From assembly GCA_963576565.1 (NCBI GenBank), contig OY755039.1:85371289-85435288 (forward strand): DNA of 64,000 nt, written 5' to 3'. Both the position numbers and the translations under genes were made by a program. The notes under the pieces are model-generated. The model saw only the letters and a list, made by a program, of their open reading frames with translations, ran no database searches and was not told where the DNA came from. Of this stretch, positions 1 through 14,152 are shown in pieces; within the stretch, counting starts at the first letter, position 1; every line of letters begins with the position of its first letter. This DNA is from Aspidapion aeneum (lineage: Eukaryota; Arthropoda; Insecta; Coleoptera; Brentidae).

Positions 1-2935
<2,935 letters not shown>

Positions 2936-3718
2936 GGCGCAACAAAAAAGTTTCAAAATCATCAGAAACGCAAAGATATATAAAAAATTTTGAAATCGGA
3001 GCAACTTTTTTTCACACTACTATAGTATAGTATATGTGTGAGCTAATAGAGATGCAGCACTTGCACTATATTTTGACCGTTATCCGGAACGACGTCAGCC
3101 AGACTAAAGGATGTTTCAAAGAATGTATCAATTTAAATGAGTATGGGTCATTTGGAAGACCAAGAAATACTTGTTGTTATAGTTTAGTAATATCTTAATA
3201 TTCTCGTTAAGTAGGTTCTGAATATACCTTTTATAAAATAAAAAAATATTGAATCAATTCATATCAATCATAAAAAATATTTTTCCGTATTTTACCTATT
3301 TAGGACAAAGAAAAGTATTAAGTGTTATATATCATTGTAATCACAAGAAAAAATGCAATTATCTGAGATACTCACATACTGGGTGATCCATTTAACAAAA
3401 TGTTACTTTTGATAATATCTTGAAAACTAAACAATTTTTAATTTTTCTGGTTACGCCACTGGATTCTATGTAGAAAATCATAAAACTTTTGTATTTGAAG
3501 TTTTTTTCTATCTCCATACATAACCGAGTAATAAGAGATAATAAAAATCGCGAATTTTTGAGAATCACCCTATATCTGCTAAACCAATATAGTTAGCGTA
3601 GATTTGATTGCGCCATTAAAAAAGACACTAAAAAAGAGGACGGGACACGTATGTCAGTTTTTTTGCATCTCTTACCGTTTAGCCTGTACCCTATAAAACC
3701 AACGAAAATGCCCCACCC
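2936..3718. other. AT-rich spacer between microsatellite and gypsy LTR
   Basis: No coding region is visible. At 3377-3574 a short stretch starts TACTGGGTGATCC and ends with the inverse of TATAGGGTGATTC (10 of 13 bases agree). It may be a decayed small inverted-repeat element of the TACAGGGTG type common in insects, but the match is weak. The rest is unremarkable AT-rich DNA. Confidence 0.45.
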
Positions 3719-4339
3719 TGTACACTCTTGTGCCGAGTATAAGCAGTAGTTCAGTGTGTATTTTTAGGTTCAGGTTCAGAAACAACTTTATTAATGTAGA
3801 AATGTTTTACAAAAATGGCGTCAAACCATATGAATCTTAGAGAAAACATTTATAAAGAGCAAAGGAAACTTTTGACTAAAACTGTAACTAAAATACAACT
3901 AAATTCTACACTTATAGTAGTATAGTTTTACTCATATGGGAATTGGTTGAATGTTCAAATATTCCTGGGTTTGATGCATGCTCGAATCTCCAGTAATTGA
4001 TTTTACAGTTGATTGTTTCAATGCTGAGCTTCTTATAGTCCGGCTGGTTATTTTCCTCCTACTTGCTATGTCGGCAGGGATCCGGTAGGCAAATGTTCGG
4101 TCTATGTATGGAGGGTGTCTCGATGTCCTTGTTATAAAAATTTCAACCATGGAAATAGATCCGACCACACCTCAAGGTGCGTTTTACGTATTTTCAATGT
4201 CCCCTTGGTCGATGCTGCCCCCTATATACCGGTACGAAAGTGTTAATGTATTTCCTCATTGGTTAGTTTGAAAACCGCGGGTTTTTTTTTTCCAGTTTCG
4301 CAAACGGGAGTTAGTGATTTTTCGGTGAGAGCGTTTTTT

Positions 4340-4347
4340 TATAAATA
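4340..4347 (+). promoter_or_regulatory. TATA box of the 5' LTR promoter
   Basis: TATAAATA follows a T-run and precedes the inferred start of exon 1 by roughly 30 bases. It is conserved in the right LTR at 18231-18238. This is the likely polymerase II promoter and places the U3/R border near 4375, making R plus U5 about 2 kb. Confidence 0.6.
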
Positions 4348-4374
4348 GGTTTGCATCCTTATTTGCATTTAACC

Positions 4375-4960
4375 GGGAAAATTAGGTTGGTACTGTGCGT
4401 TTTACTGTCCCCACCAGATCTACGAACGGTTTCCGGCGGCTTCATTTTTTTTGTGTTCTCGACGGAGTGCCTTGTCACTTTCCTAACGAATTTTTGGCTG
4501 GGTCGGCAACAAGTCTCTGGGATCGCCATTGTTTTTTGGTTAGTGGCACTGCAGTGGCTGCAGGTTCTGTCCCAGAGACTGTGAAGAGTGAGTGCGTCGT
4601 GTTAGGCGTAGTCTAAAGTGACGCTCACACCCTTTGAGAGGGATTTAAGGCCTATGCCATTTCTACGGGAAATAAGAGTGGTAAGTCCGATTTTATTTTT
4701 TTAATTTTTTTTTGATTATTTGAGGACTCTTCAAGATAATATTTGCCTCCCAAATTGTAATTGTTTTTCGTGTGAAATGTACTTTTTCGACAAAAGACGT
4801 GGGGAATTTTTGGAGTTTTTATTTTTTTTTAAAACCACGTTTTGGATAAAAACTATATATTGTTTTTCTCCTTTGTCTACAGCCCTGTCCATTCCATCGA
4901 CGGGACAGTTGTGCTGGACGCTGGTGTGAAGCCGGGTGTAGCACTGTAACCCTGGGAAAG
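4375..4960 (+). other. Two candidate non-coding exons and intron in the LTR
   Basis: A transcript starting about 30 bases after the TATA box would meet AAGAGTG|GTAAGT at 4680/4681. A pyrimidine-rich stretch then ends TTTGTCTACAG|CC at 4882/4883, and a donor GGGAAAG|GTACGT lies at 4960/4961. This gives exon 1 to 4680, an intron of 202 bases and a 78-base exon 2. The same sites occur in the right LTR (18573/18574, 18774/18775, 18852/18853). The exons have no long ORF. Splice use is inferred from consensus only. Confidence 0.5.
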
Positions 4961-6350
4961 GTACGTTAGGATTATTTTAGTTCATCTGTTTAAATCTACT
5001 TTATTTTATTGAGTCGACATGGGGTTCTCGATTTAAGTTACTCGGTGTAGGGGAACTTTGTGCAAAATAGACGAATTCCAGGAAACTGAAACATTTTATT
5101 TTCCACGGGGTTTTATGCTCGGGGCAAGTATCCATCAACACTCGATACCATGTGCTGCCCTAGCGTGATGTGCTAAGCAGGCACTAGGGGAGGCGCGGGC
5201 AAACCAGGACCGGAGTAACAAGAGGAATGTCAGAAAACACCACTCCCAGGTTTAATAAAACACCAAACTAACAATTAAATAATTGCAGGACCAAGGTAGG
5301 AGCAAGCCTTTAGACATAATCATTTCATATAATTTTTCAATATAATTTAGACAATATTTTCATATAAATTTTCAGTATCATTTAGACATTACCTTTCCAT
5401 ATAACTTTTCAACATAATTTTAACACTTCTTGTGAACGCAAGATGAAGGTATGACGTCATGACCACAATTTTGCGGCTTAATTAACTTAAATTCTACTGT
5501 CAAATTGCTATTCAGTGTTATTCTGCCCCTAACTTGTTTGCATCCATTTCATTTATTTATTTATTTTTATGTTTTGGTACTTTATCCAACTTTGCCATTA
5601 AAAGGAACAAGATGAACTAAATTTTTGTATTATTTGTGCAATCCAATGAACCAACTTTGCAGAGACAAAAGATTATATATTTTTTAGCGGTTTCCTTACA
5701 TTGTTTTACTTCATGGGGTAGATCTCGGACTGGGTTGCTGTCTGTCTCATTCTACCCAACGTAGAATGATGACAGCAGATATTTGGTTCAGATCTCCTCC
5801 ATGACGGAATGATTTTGGAAATGTTTTTTTTTTAAATAATCATTTATATAAGTGAGTTTACACTACTGACTCAGATGTAGGTACACTATGACCTGTTAAA
5901 GGAGTCTACCTGTAACGTGCCTCTAGTTTTGTCATCTTAATTCAATCTTTTAGGATTTTATTTTGTTTATTAGTCATTTTTTTTTGGTTAATGTTAATTA
6001 CACAAATACTCTGGAAGCCTCGGAAGTAAGTAGAGTTTCATTGTTTGGCTACAACGTTTGAGTTGAACTGTATTTTATTTAAGATCTTCTTTGTAAAACA
6101 TTGGTATTAAAACACTGTGGCGCACTTAAAATTTCCTTATTCTCCACTGTATAAAAGTTACCGGGCATATCAATGTTTTACCTAGCTGGAAAATACAGTT
6201 CTGCTTCCAGATATTTGTTTAATTATTCAGTAGTTTTTTTTCTGTCAAAAATTGGCACAGCGTTATTGCTCTATTTACAGTGTCACAAAATTGCCGCAAC
6301 GTCTTTTAGTTGCCACAAATGTCACCCTACGCATTTAAATTGGCCACAAA

Positions 6351-6366
6351 TGGCGCCCTACGTGAG
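6351..6366 (+). other. Primer-binding site (tRNA-Lys type)
   Basis: TGGCGCCCTACGTGAG lies two bases after the LTR end. It matches the complement of an insect tRNA-Lys(CTT) 3' end (TGGCGCCCAACGTGGG) at 14 of 16 positions. This identifies the preceding repeat as a true 5' LTR and sets the plus orientation. Confidence 0.8.
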
Positions 6367-9300
6367 TTTTTGGCAAGTTTTTTAACATCTGATGTAATTT
6401 GTTTTGGTTTTTTTTGAATTTGGAAAAAAAAAATTATTTTTAAATTAAAAAAAAAATTTTTTTTAGAGAAAATTTTTTTGTGTTACAGCCAAAGCCAGGT
6501 TAAAGACTTTAAGTGGCTGTCGGTGGTTTTGACACTCAATCATTTTTTTTAATAAAAAAATAAGATTTTCCATCATTGTTGGTTTTGATAACACTTTTTA
6601 AATATTTTTTAGTAATATTTGAGCATTGATTTGGAATTCGTTTTGTTGTTTTAGTAATTCTCATAGTTTTTTGTTAGCTTATCTTCACAAGTTTTTTCTT
6701 GGAAAATAAAATATTCATTTTTATTTATTAAGGAAGAATAAGTAGATAAAAAAAACATGGGAGTTTTTATTGAACGGAGTCCAATTCATGTCTTAATTCT
6801 TTAAAGTTTTTTTTGTAGGAAAAACATGTTTTAATTTTTTTTAAATTTTTTTTTAAGAAAAATAAAAGTAATGTAAATTTACTTCAATTTTTTTGTTGAT
6901 TTATAGGTGGATGGACCTCCAGACATGGTCTTTTTAGTTTTAAATATATGACAGAAGTAGTGTGTTTTTCTGACAATTTTTTTTGCAGGTTCATTCAGTA
7001 GGCATACTACTAATATGTTATTATTTCCTGCTTGTGATAAGATAGAAATTGTTTCACCGATTATTTTTTTAGTGCAGTCAATTTATTTAGGTAAACAAGT
7101 TATTTTTTTTTGGTGATTTTAATTTTTTGTGGGATATCACCACTTGAAAAATGGAATATTTTTACAGGGTTTCACACAAATTTTTCTTGGCTGAGTTGTT
7201 TTAAAGTAAATATAGCTTAACAGCTGGTAGCTTTGTTTAGTTGAAAGTATTAATTAGTAATGAAAGAAAAGGAAAATGAGCTTATTTTGCTTTGTCATTT
7301 TCTTTTCTTGTTTTTGGTGGTAACTGTTGATGACAATTAAGATCTTACGTCACTCAGTTACATCGGATCAGAGGAGGGTACTACTACTACATAGTGTCAG
7401 CTCAGAACTTTAGGGAACACAAGGCTAAAATTCCTAGAGCAACACATTGGCTGAACATCAATGCCAAAAAGTCCAGTTAACATTTTTTTTTTGGGGTATT
7501 TTTTTTTGAAAGACAGTTTTTTAGGTCTTTGGTTTAGTTGTCTAGTTGTGTTTCGTGACTGGTAAAATTTTTTTTGGTAGAAAATACGGCGTTTGGCTTT
7601 GGAGTGCCTTTTTTTAAAAATGACCTCCGGGTATTTCTATTAATTAAAGTTTTTCTGGTTCACAATAAATTTTTCTGTATTTTTTTTCTGCGTTCAGGTC
7701 ATAGCTTGGTCATGGCCAATGGAGGAGAAACATTTATGTTTGAGCCTTGAGAAGTTTTGCCTGCTCCGGATTCAATACAGAGAAAATGAATTTGAAGCCC
7801 AACTAGATATAATACCACAAAATAAATGTTTAACTGAGACAGATATAGATATAATTTTTTTTTGGTTTTTTTAGTTCATTTGTAAAGTTCAGTAATTTTT
7901 TTTAAAGTAATGTCATTGTGAGGCCGTGAAATTGGTCAGTGAATTTAAGAGAGACTTTCAACTAATTATAAATGCTATGCGGTGATAATTGGTAAAAATA
8001 TTTCAAAATTTTACTACTTTTTTAAATAATTTAATTTTTCTTAGAAAGATTATTTCTTTCTGTAAACATAACTTCTCGAATTCTTGTTTTGGTCAAAACG
8101 GTTTGTATAGTGGTCGTAGTTTTAAAGGGTGACCAGACAGGTTATATTTTTTTAGGGGACCAAACGGGAACTTCTTGAGTTACAAACGGGAAATTTTTTT
8201 TGTCTTAGTTGATCAGGCAGGAATAAATAAATCTTTTACTTCCAAATCATAATTTAAAATAACAAGATTTATTGGTTAGGTGTTTGGGTCTTATAATAAT
8301 AAACGTTTTGTTTTTGAGGATACTGGTATGATATGGAATTATTTTAATTTCATGCTAAATGTTGTTTGACGGCAGATATGCTGGTCTTCAGTTGTTTAGT
8401 TAGTTTGCATTTCAGGACAGTGGCGTGTACTTAAAGGGGCCTTACATCTGCGCCCATTGTAACACAACTTACAACTTACTTGCTTAGCTTTTTCACTTCA
8501 TCTTCGTTTTGTTGCTTCTGAAATTAAAGCGTTATGTTGGATAACGATGGATGGTGTTAAACTAAGAAAGTACCTATTTAGGGATAAAAAGTTGAAAGTT
8601 GTGAACAATTGAAAAATAATTTTTTTTATTTAATTTTTTTTAATTTTAAAATAATTTCATACTGATGACCTCAAATAATGAAGCAAATTTTTAAATTACA
8701 ATACACTGTTGTGGAATAAATGGGAAAGTGTTCAGGTTAAACAATAAATTTAAGATCATTGATTTTTAAAAAAGATTTCAACCTAAGAATAAATTTAAAA
8801 ACAATAGGTTTTCTTTGATGCGACTAAACAATGATGAGGGCATATATTTTTTTTTGTTATGCATAATATGATAGTAGTACCTTTTGTATTGCAATAATTA
8901 GGGGTTTTCCTCCCGCGAGCTGGGTGGAAATGGAATAAATGTTTGGTTCGGAGTGTAGAAATCGAGGAACGAGGACTTCCTGCTAATCTTTTTAGGATTT
9001 CGCAACTTCGGTTTTCGCTAAATTAAAATACATCCAAATTTGGCCTACAGGCTGAATCTCGCATTTTCCAGGACCTTGCAGATTTGCGGAGAAAGACAAA
9101 TTTTGTGATCTATTTAATTATGATAGGAATTAAAATAGTAACATGCACATGAGGGAACTAGATATATTTAGGTTAAAAATTAGTAAGAACATTGATCTGA
9201 ACAATTTTCCATAATAGTGTCCTATTTTCACAGGGTGCTTCAAAATATCTTCACCTTTTCTTTGAAATAAGATATGGTTTCGCCTGTGGGCGTGTGACCG

Positions 9301-10008
9301 TTTAAAGAATATATAGGGTCCAGATGGGATTGGAATGGAAATCACAAGTTTTTGGGTTTATTGACATTATACTTAGGAAATAGGGGAAATGGCTAATAAA
9401 AAGTTTTTTGGTTTTAGGCCGAGTTTTGTTGATATAACAAAAGTTTATTCGGGGCCGGGAGGTTATTATGCCCTTTTAAAATTAATGTATTAGTTTTGGC
9501 TTCTTGATTTTTGTTTTCTGGTTTTTACGCAGGATTATTCCCAACTGTTTCATTTCAAAATATTATTTGTAGGTGATAGGATCTCATTAGCCTTGGACAG
9601 TTGGTAATTTTTGCTGTGACTAATAGTTGTGGGAAGGGCCCAACTTAATTTTATATCTCGTGAACACCAGGAATAAGGATCTGAGAATGCATTAAGCAAT
9701 AAAAAAACCTTGAAACTGTTTTCATATTTGTTTTTTTTTTAAAGTACACACAAGATAATTCTTTACGGGGTTGAGTGCAAAGTTTGAAACTTAGGTTCTT
9801 CACATTATAGTGGTACAGTAAATAAGTACTAACGTTGCTTATTTCCTTAAGTAATAATTTTAAACAAATATACTAACATCGTTTGTTTTCTTTGGAACAT
9901 AAATATTTTTTTTCCTTTTCCTAAACTGATTGTTTTTTGCAATTACGATTTTTTAAACCTTATGGTTCTTAAGTAAATTTTATTTTCAATACTTTTTTTT
10001 TCGTATAG

Positions 10009-10321
10009 TAAATTGTTAGCTCCCGCTAAATTTCGCGGTTGTTTTTTAAATTTTTAAAACCACACAATTGGATGAAGGACAAAGTGCATTTTTCGCGCAT
10101 TGGACATGCGCACCAAGAATCAGAGAGATCCTTTGTCAATCGCCTCGAGAAATGGCGGGTTAATTTCGTTCTCCAACTATTTTCAAATTTCTACACCTGA
10201 AAGTGCTCGATTTTGGTGTACTGAAGCATAGAACTAGAAACTTCAGCCCTTCAGCTACGTGGTGACATCATTAGATCTAGAAAGGGGCCCCTTGGAACGT
10301 GGAGAAATTGGCTGCAAACTG
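10009..10321 (+). other. Candidate internal leader exon
   Basis: The acceptor is a T-rich tract ending CGTATAG at 10008 and the donor is AAACTG|GTGAGT at 10321/10322. The segment is clearly less T-rich than its surroundings. It has no convincing ORF. Together with the LTR donor at 4960 and acceptors just before gag it would form a spliced gag mRNA leader. Confidence 0.35.
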
Positions 10322-11670
10322 GTGAGTGCTTTGTCTATGATTGCCGTTGTGTGGTACCAACAATTAACCTATGGACGTTTGATTAATTCGTGATTTCGTA
10401 TCAATATATTTATGTTTGTTCGCGCTTCATTTAACTAAAATATTTACAGTCCATTGCAGTTATCGTTTTTCTAACCGCGGGCTAACATAAATTAATTTTA
10501 CTAGCTCATTCACTTTTCACATTCACACAGTTTTGGGAGAGGAAAAGAAATCTACAACTGTTTTTAAAGGAAAATAACAAAAACTGTTGCACGACATAAC
10601 TCTATTAAGATTTTTCTAGTGCTAATTTTATTTTAATTCTTTTAAAATCGTTAATAGGAGCTGCAACCCCACTTAAACATTTTCAATTTTTTTTGAAAAT
10701 ATTTTTTAATTATTTTTTAAAAAAAATTTTTTAAGGAAGGAAACTTGATTTTCTTGTTGCAAATTTTTTTTTTGGTGCATAGTAGTACCTCGCCCTACAA
10801 TGATTTTACCAGTTTATTTAAATATTTTTTTTTCTGAATTAAAATATAATATCATTTCAAACACTCGCGTTTTAACAACCTATCATCATTTGTTTTAATT
10901 TTTTTTCTCTCTACTCCAAACCACCTATCAGAGTGGAGTAATTTTTGAAAATTTTAGTGAGTCACTAATTAATTTTTTTTTACTATTGGGCTACTGTGGT
11001 CGACACCAAAAAAATTTTTTTTGGACACCTTTCGGTACGATCCTAGTGTCTTTTGACCATGGTTTGCATCAATTTAGTGTAAGTTTTGGGAATTTCATTT
11101 TAATGAGGATTAGAGAGTTGCAGTCCTACCAAGACGTTATTTCTGTAAATTTTTTAATAACATCGGTAATTTTTTTTAATTACACACAACATCCTTACTA
11201 GGCTAATTCGACGCAATTTTAGCGAGCGGATTTTTTTTTTAATTGAGCATATTTTACGATTTCTATAACATGAACATCTGTTCCGATGTTTATTGCGTTC
11301 ACGTATATTTTAAGGGATGATGTTGCCTTAAGCAATGCATGGTTCGTGTAACTTCAGAATAGGTAAGCAGGTTAAAGTGGGTTTTGATTTATTCTTTTGA
11401 GAAAAATCATTTTATACGGCGATTTGGGTTTTTTTTAAGGAGTTTATTAGCGGAGCCGTTCTGCAATAGCAGGAGTATACCCTAGCGTTAACTGTGTACA
11501 ACAGCTTTGGGATTTTTTTTTGTTATAGGTAGTCTGTTGTACGTTCCATTTAGGGATAAATTTACCTATTCGGTTGCTGAGGTAAACAAACATAACCTAG
11601 CTTTAATTTTAATCCAGTTCAGCTAGGATAAGCGCAATTATTTTTTTTTTTTGGTTTTACTCACGCAGGA

Positions 11671-11705
11671 GTGGAACATAAGACCGTTCAGGTCTTATGT
11701 TCCAC
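11671..11705 (+). other. Perfect 15-bp hairpin in the gag leader
   Basis: GTGGAACATAAGACC (11671-11685), loop GTTCA, then the exact inverse GGTCTTATGTTCCAC (11691-11705). It lies about 380 bases upstream of the gag start, on the transcript sense strand. Such leader hairpins in retroelements can act in RNA packaging or dimerisation; that role is inference. Confidence 0.75.
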
Positions 11706-12087
11706 ACTGCCAAAACTCTTGTCTCTCTTTTATTTTTTTAACTTTTCTGTGGCTACTTGTTAATTCTAATTTAGGATTTAAGTAGTTATTTCTCTCTGCA
11801 AGTTTGGACGTCATAGTTGGTTGTACAAATAATTAATATAAACTATGATTACATTTTTAAATGCAAATAAATTTTATTTTCTTACTGCTCCGGTGTTTTT
11901 CGGTTTTGTTCGCGTCTGCCCGTATTTAAGTTTTATATTTTCTACATTTGTGAGAAAATTTATAGTGATTTTCACTAGTGAATTTAAAGTGAACTTTGTG
12001 TTTGTTATTGCGTGGTTTAGTTTTTATAATTGGGAGGTATAATTAACAGTTTTAATTAAAGTTCAAAGTTTGAATATAAAAGGCACC

Positions 12088-13797
12088 ATGGCTATTTCTT
12101 TGAGTCGGTTGTCTGACATAAGGTACTTAGTCAAGGTTGAGTTAATCTACGAATTAACATGGACAGGCATAGCCATTGGATCGGTGTAAGAGATGAAGCA
12201 ACAGCTCATACTGATAAGACAGAGAGAAAGGACTGATGGAAGTATGAGATACCCTCCGTACGAGCAAAGGGGGAGAGTTTAGGAAAATCGCTGTAAGTTT
12301 GGAACACGTGTTAGCCAGGATTAACAACATGAATCCGTCTAACTTTGAAGAAAGTCAAACCAAAGGCATACTGGTTGCGTAAACCTTGAGTTTGATTGGG
12401 AGGTTGCAGAGCCAAGCAACAGATTTACGAGTTGGCGTTACCTCAGATGATGATGAAGCATCTGAAACCCAATCAACGATTTGAAGCTCAGACCACTCGA
12501 CAAATGCTGGCAACACACCTAACCAGTCTCATTTCCCGCAACCACAGCACTCGAGCACACAAAGAACAGCTCAACAGCCTACGAACCAACCGTTGGTCAT
12601 TGCTCCAGTGCAAATGCAAATGCTAACGAACCCAACTCAAGCACCAATACAGGCACCACCCCCAATGCTGATTCAGAATGACGGTACATCAGCTTTTCAG
12701 TATCAACAACCGTCTACCGTTCCTTTGAGTTTAGCTGCCCTCCAAAGTAGCATAGCACCAATTGCTCAGTCACGACCATTTTCATGTTCGTCGCCAGTAC
12801 CAATGTCAAGTGATCCTGGTACTTCATATCATGTTGCACCTGTACCTCCACATAAATGGAACTTAAAGTTTACAGGCGAGAGGGGTACGATCTCCGTCAC
12901 TGCATTTTTTGAGAGAGTAGACGAGTTGAGTCAGGCTAGAGGAGTTAGCAAAAAGGTTCTACTGAACTCAGGCATCGATCTTTTTGAAAAGTCAGCTTAT
13001 ACTTTTTACAAAGATGTTCGTAGAGAAGTCCATACATGGGAACAGCTGGAACAAAGGTTCATGGCAGAATATCTTCCTTCTTCTTATGGCGAGAAGCTAT
13101 TGAAGGAAATACAAAACGTAAACAAGGCCCTGGAGAGTCTATAGGGACCTATATTGCTGTCATGAACACATACTTCCAAAGACTTGGCTGTCCTGTTTCT
13201 GAAGAGGCAAAATTAGCTATCGTCTTCAGAAATATAGCAGACATCTATAAGAATGGGTTGATTGCTACTAAGGTCAATAGCCTATCACATCTAAAAGATT
13301 TGTGTCGTAGAATAGACCAGAGATATTGGTTAGAGGAGGAGAATTTTACTCCTAGGAGAAACCAATCAATCGAACCTGACTTGGCCTACGTTGACGTAGA
13401 GAGCGACAGTGACGATTTTCCAACAGGAGTTGATGCAATTCAAATATCAAATACCGGGACATCGAGCCAACAGAATTTAAATCATCCTGTTAATAGATTC
13501 GACAGAAATAGGCAGCAGGCAACAAGCAGTTCCTCTGCTAGAGCTGATAGAGAGTGACAACAACCAGCTAGTGGTCAGTCTAGTGTAAATGACAGAGATG
13601 GACAACCACCACAAGGTGCTAAACCTGGTAGGGCGAACGGGGACGTTGTTTGTTATAGATGCAACCAAACAGGGCACATGGCAATCGGGTGCGCATTACC
13701 TAGAGGTAAGCAGTGTTATTCGTGTGGTCAGGCAGGGGTAACAGTCAGAGAATGTCGTAATTGTAATCGTCAGGGAAACGGACCCAGGCGCTCGTAG
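12088..13797 (+). pseudogene. gag: gypsy gag remnant (capsid plus CCHC knuckle)
   Basis: The best start is the ATG at 12088 in the context GGCACCATGG, opening a leucine-rich N-terminus. The frame is broken by stops at about 12187, 12281, 12380 and 12487 and at least one frameshift near 12290. It is open from about 12490 (segment 12593-13144). A further frameshift near 13110 moves it to frame 1 (13036-13557), where a retrotransposon capsid-like region (ESIGTYIAVMNTYFQRL) is readable. TGA at 13555 interrupts before a zinc knuckle CYRCNQTGHMAIGC (about 13651). The second knuckle CYSCGQAGVTVREC lacks its histidine. TAG at 13795 ends this frame. Normally Gag packages the element RNA; this copy cannot make an intact protein. 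Confidence 0.85.
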
Positions 13798-13882
13798 GCG
13801 GTCGACCTTCGAGTCAGCCTGAACAAGCATCGACCGATAGGCTAACGTACGTTTTAGATTATGTGATAAGTCATGCTCGTAA

Positions 13883-14152
13883 AGGCCTTATTTAGAAGTG
13901 GATGTGCTCGGAAATAAGTTATTAGGTTTGTTGGATTCCGGGGCTTCACGTACCGTTTTAGGGAATCATGGTTGGTCAATCATCGAGAGGTTTGGTTTTT
14001 CACTTGATACGACGAAGAAGACGAGTTGTATTGTGGCAAATGGTCAAAGCACGAGTAGTATTGGAACAGTGCAGCTTCCTATGCGAGTTCAGGATAAATT
14101 TAGGTTAATAGAGGTCGTCGTCGTTCCTGAGTTGCCGCACACTTGGGATTAG
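13883..14152 (+). pseudogene. pol: gypsy aspartic protease domain remnant
   Basis: The segment reads RPYLEV...LLGLLDSGASRTVLG, containing the D-S-G-A-S active-site motif of retropepsins about 50 bases after a TAA at 13880-13882. No good ATG is needed, because protease is part of a Gag-Pol fusion in this group. The domain runs to a TAG at 14150; a small indel there restores the reading LGLDFW in frame 1, the usual link from protease to RT. About 85 residues fits a retropepsin monomer. Upstream and downstream breaks make it a pseudogene. Confidence 0.8.

Larger units (their letters stand above)
3719..6348 (+). repeat. 5' long terminal repeat (2.63 kb)
   Basis: Begins TGTACACTCTTG and ends TTGGCCACA, so it has TG...CA termini, and is followed by the primer-binding site. 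It matches 17615-20268; about ten differences over the first 560 bases suggest roughly 98% identity. It contains a TATA box at 4340, canonical splice donors after 4680 and 4960, a splice acceptor before 4883, and an AATAAA near 5255. On the opposite strand a 78-codon ORF (4168 to 3932) is followed about 140 bases on by AATAAAG. Confidence 0.85.
6367..12087 (+). other. T-rich 5.7-kb leader between PBS and gag
   Basis: No coding region is visible. The plus strand is strongly T-rich with dozens of T(6-12) runs, interrupted by islands of balanced composition (about 7330-7470, 7690-7810, 8920-9110, 10010-10320). The island 10009-10321 follows a polypyrimidine tract ending TATAG and ends CTG|GTGAGT, so it could be an exon. 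Possible acceptors before gag end at 12020 (GTTTAG) and 12049 (TTAACAG). Taken together this looks more like intronic leader than a separate insertion, but no transcript evidence exists here. Confidence 0.5.

Noticed and set aside
3932..4168. Antisense ORF in the LTR as a confirmed gene
   Set aside because: Conservation between the two copies is explained by LTR duplication; kept as a finding only.
5900..5935. TGTAACGTGCC in the LTR as a second TGTAACG LTR start
   Set aside because: Only 10 bases match 16945-16955 and the following sequence differs.
9130..9345. 71-codon minus-strand ORF in the gypsy leader
   Set aside because: Lysine/isoleucine-rich text from the T-rich strand; no motif and opposite to the element.
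12396..12626. Plus-strand ORF in frame 3 over gag
   Set aside because: A shadow of the real gag frame, which reads in frame 2 here.
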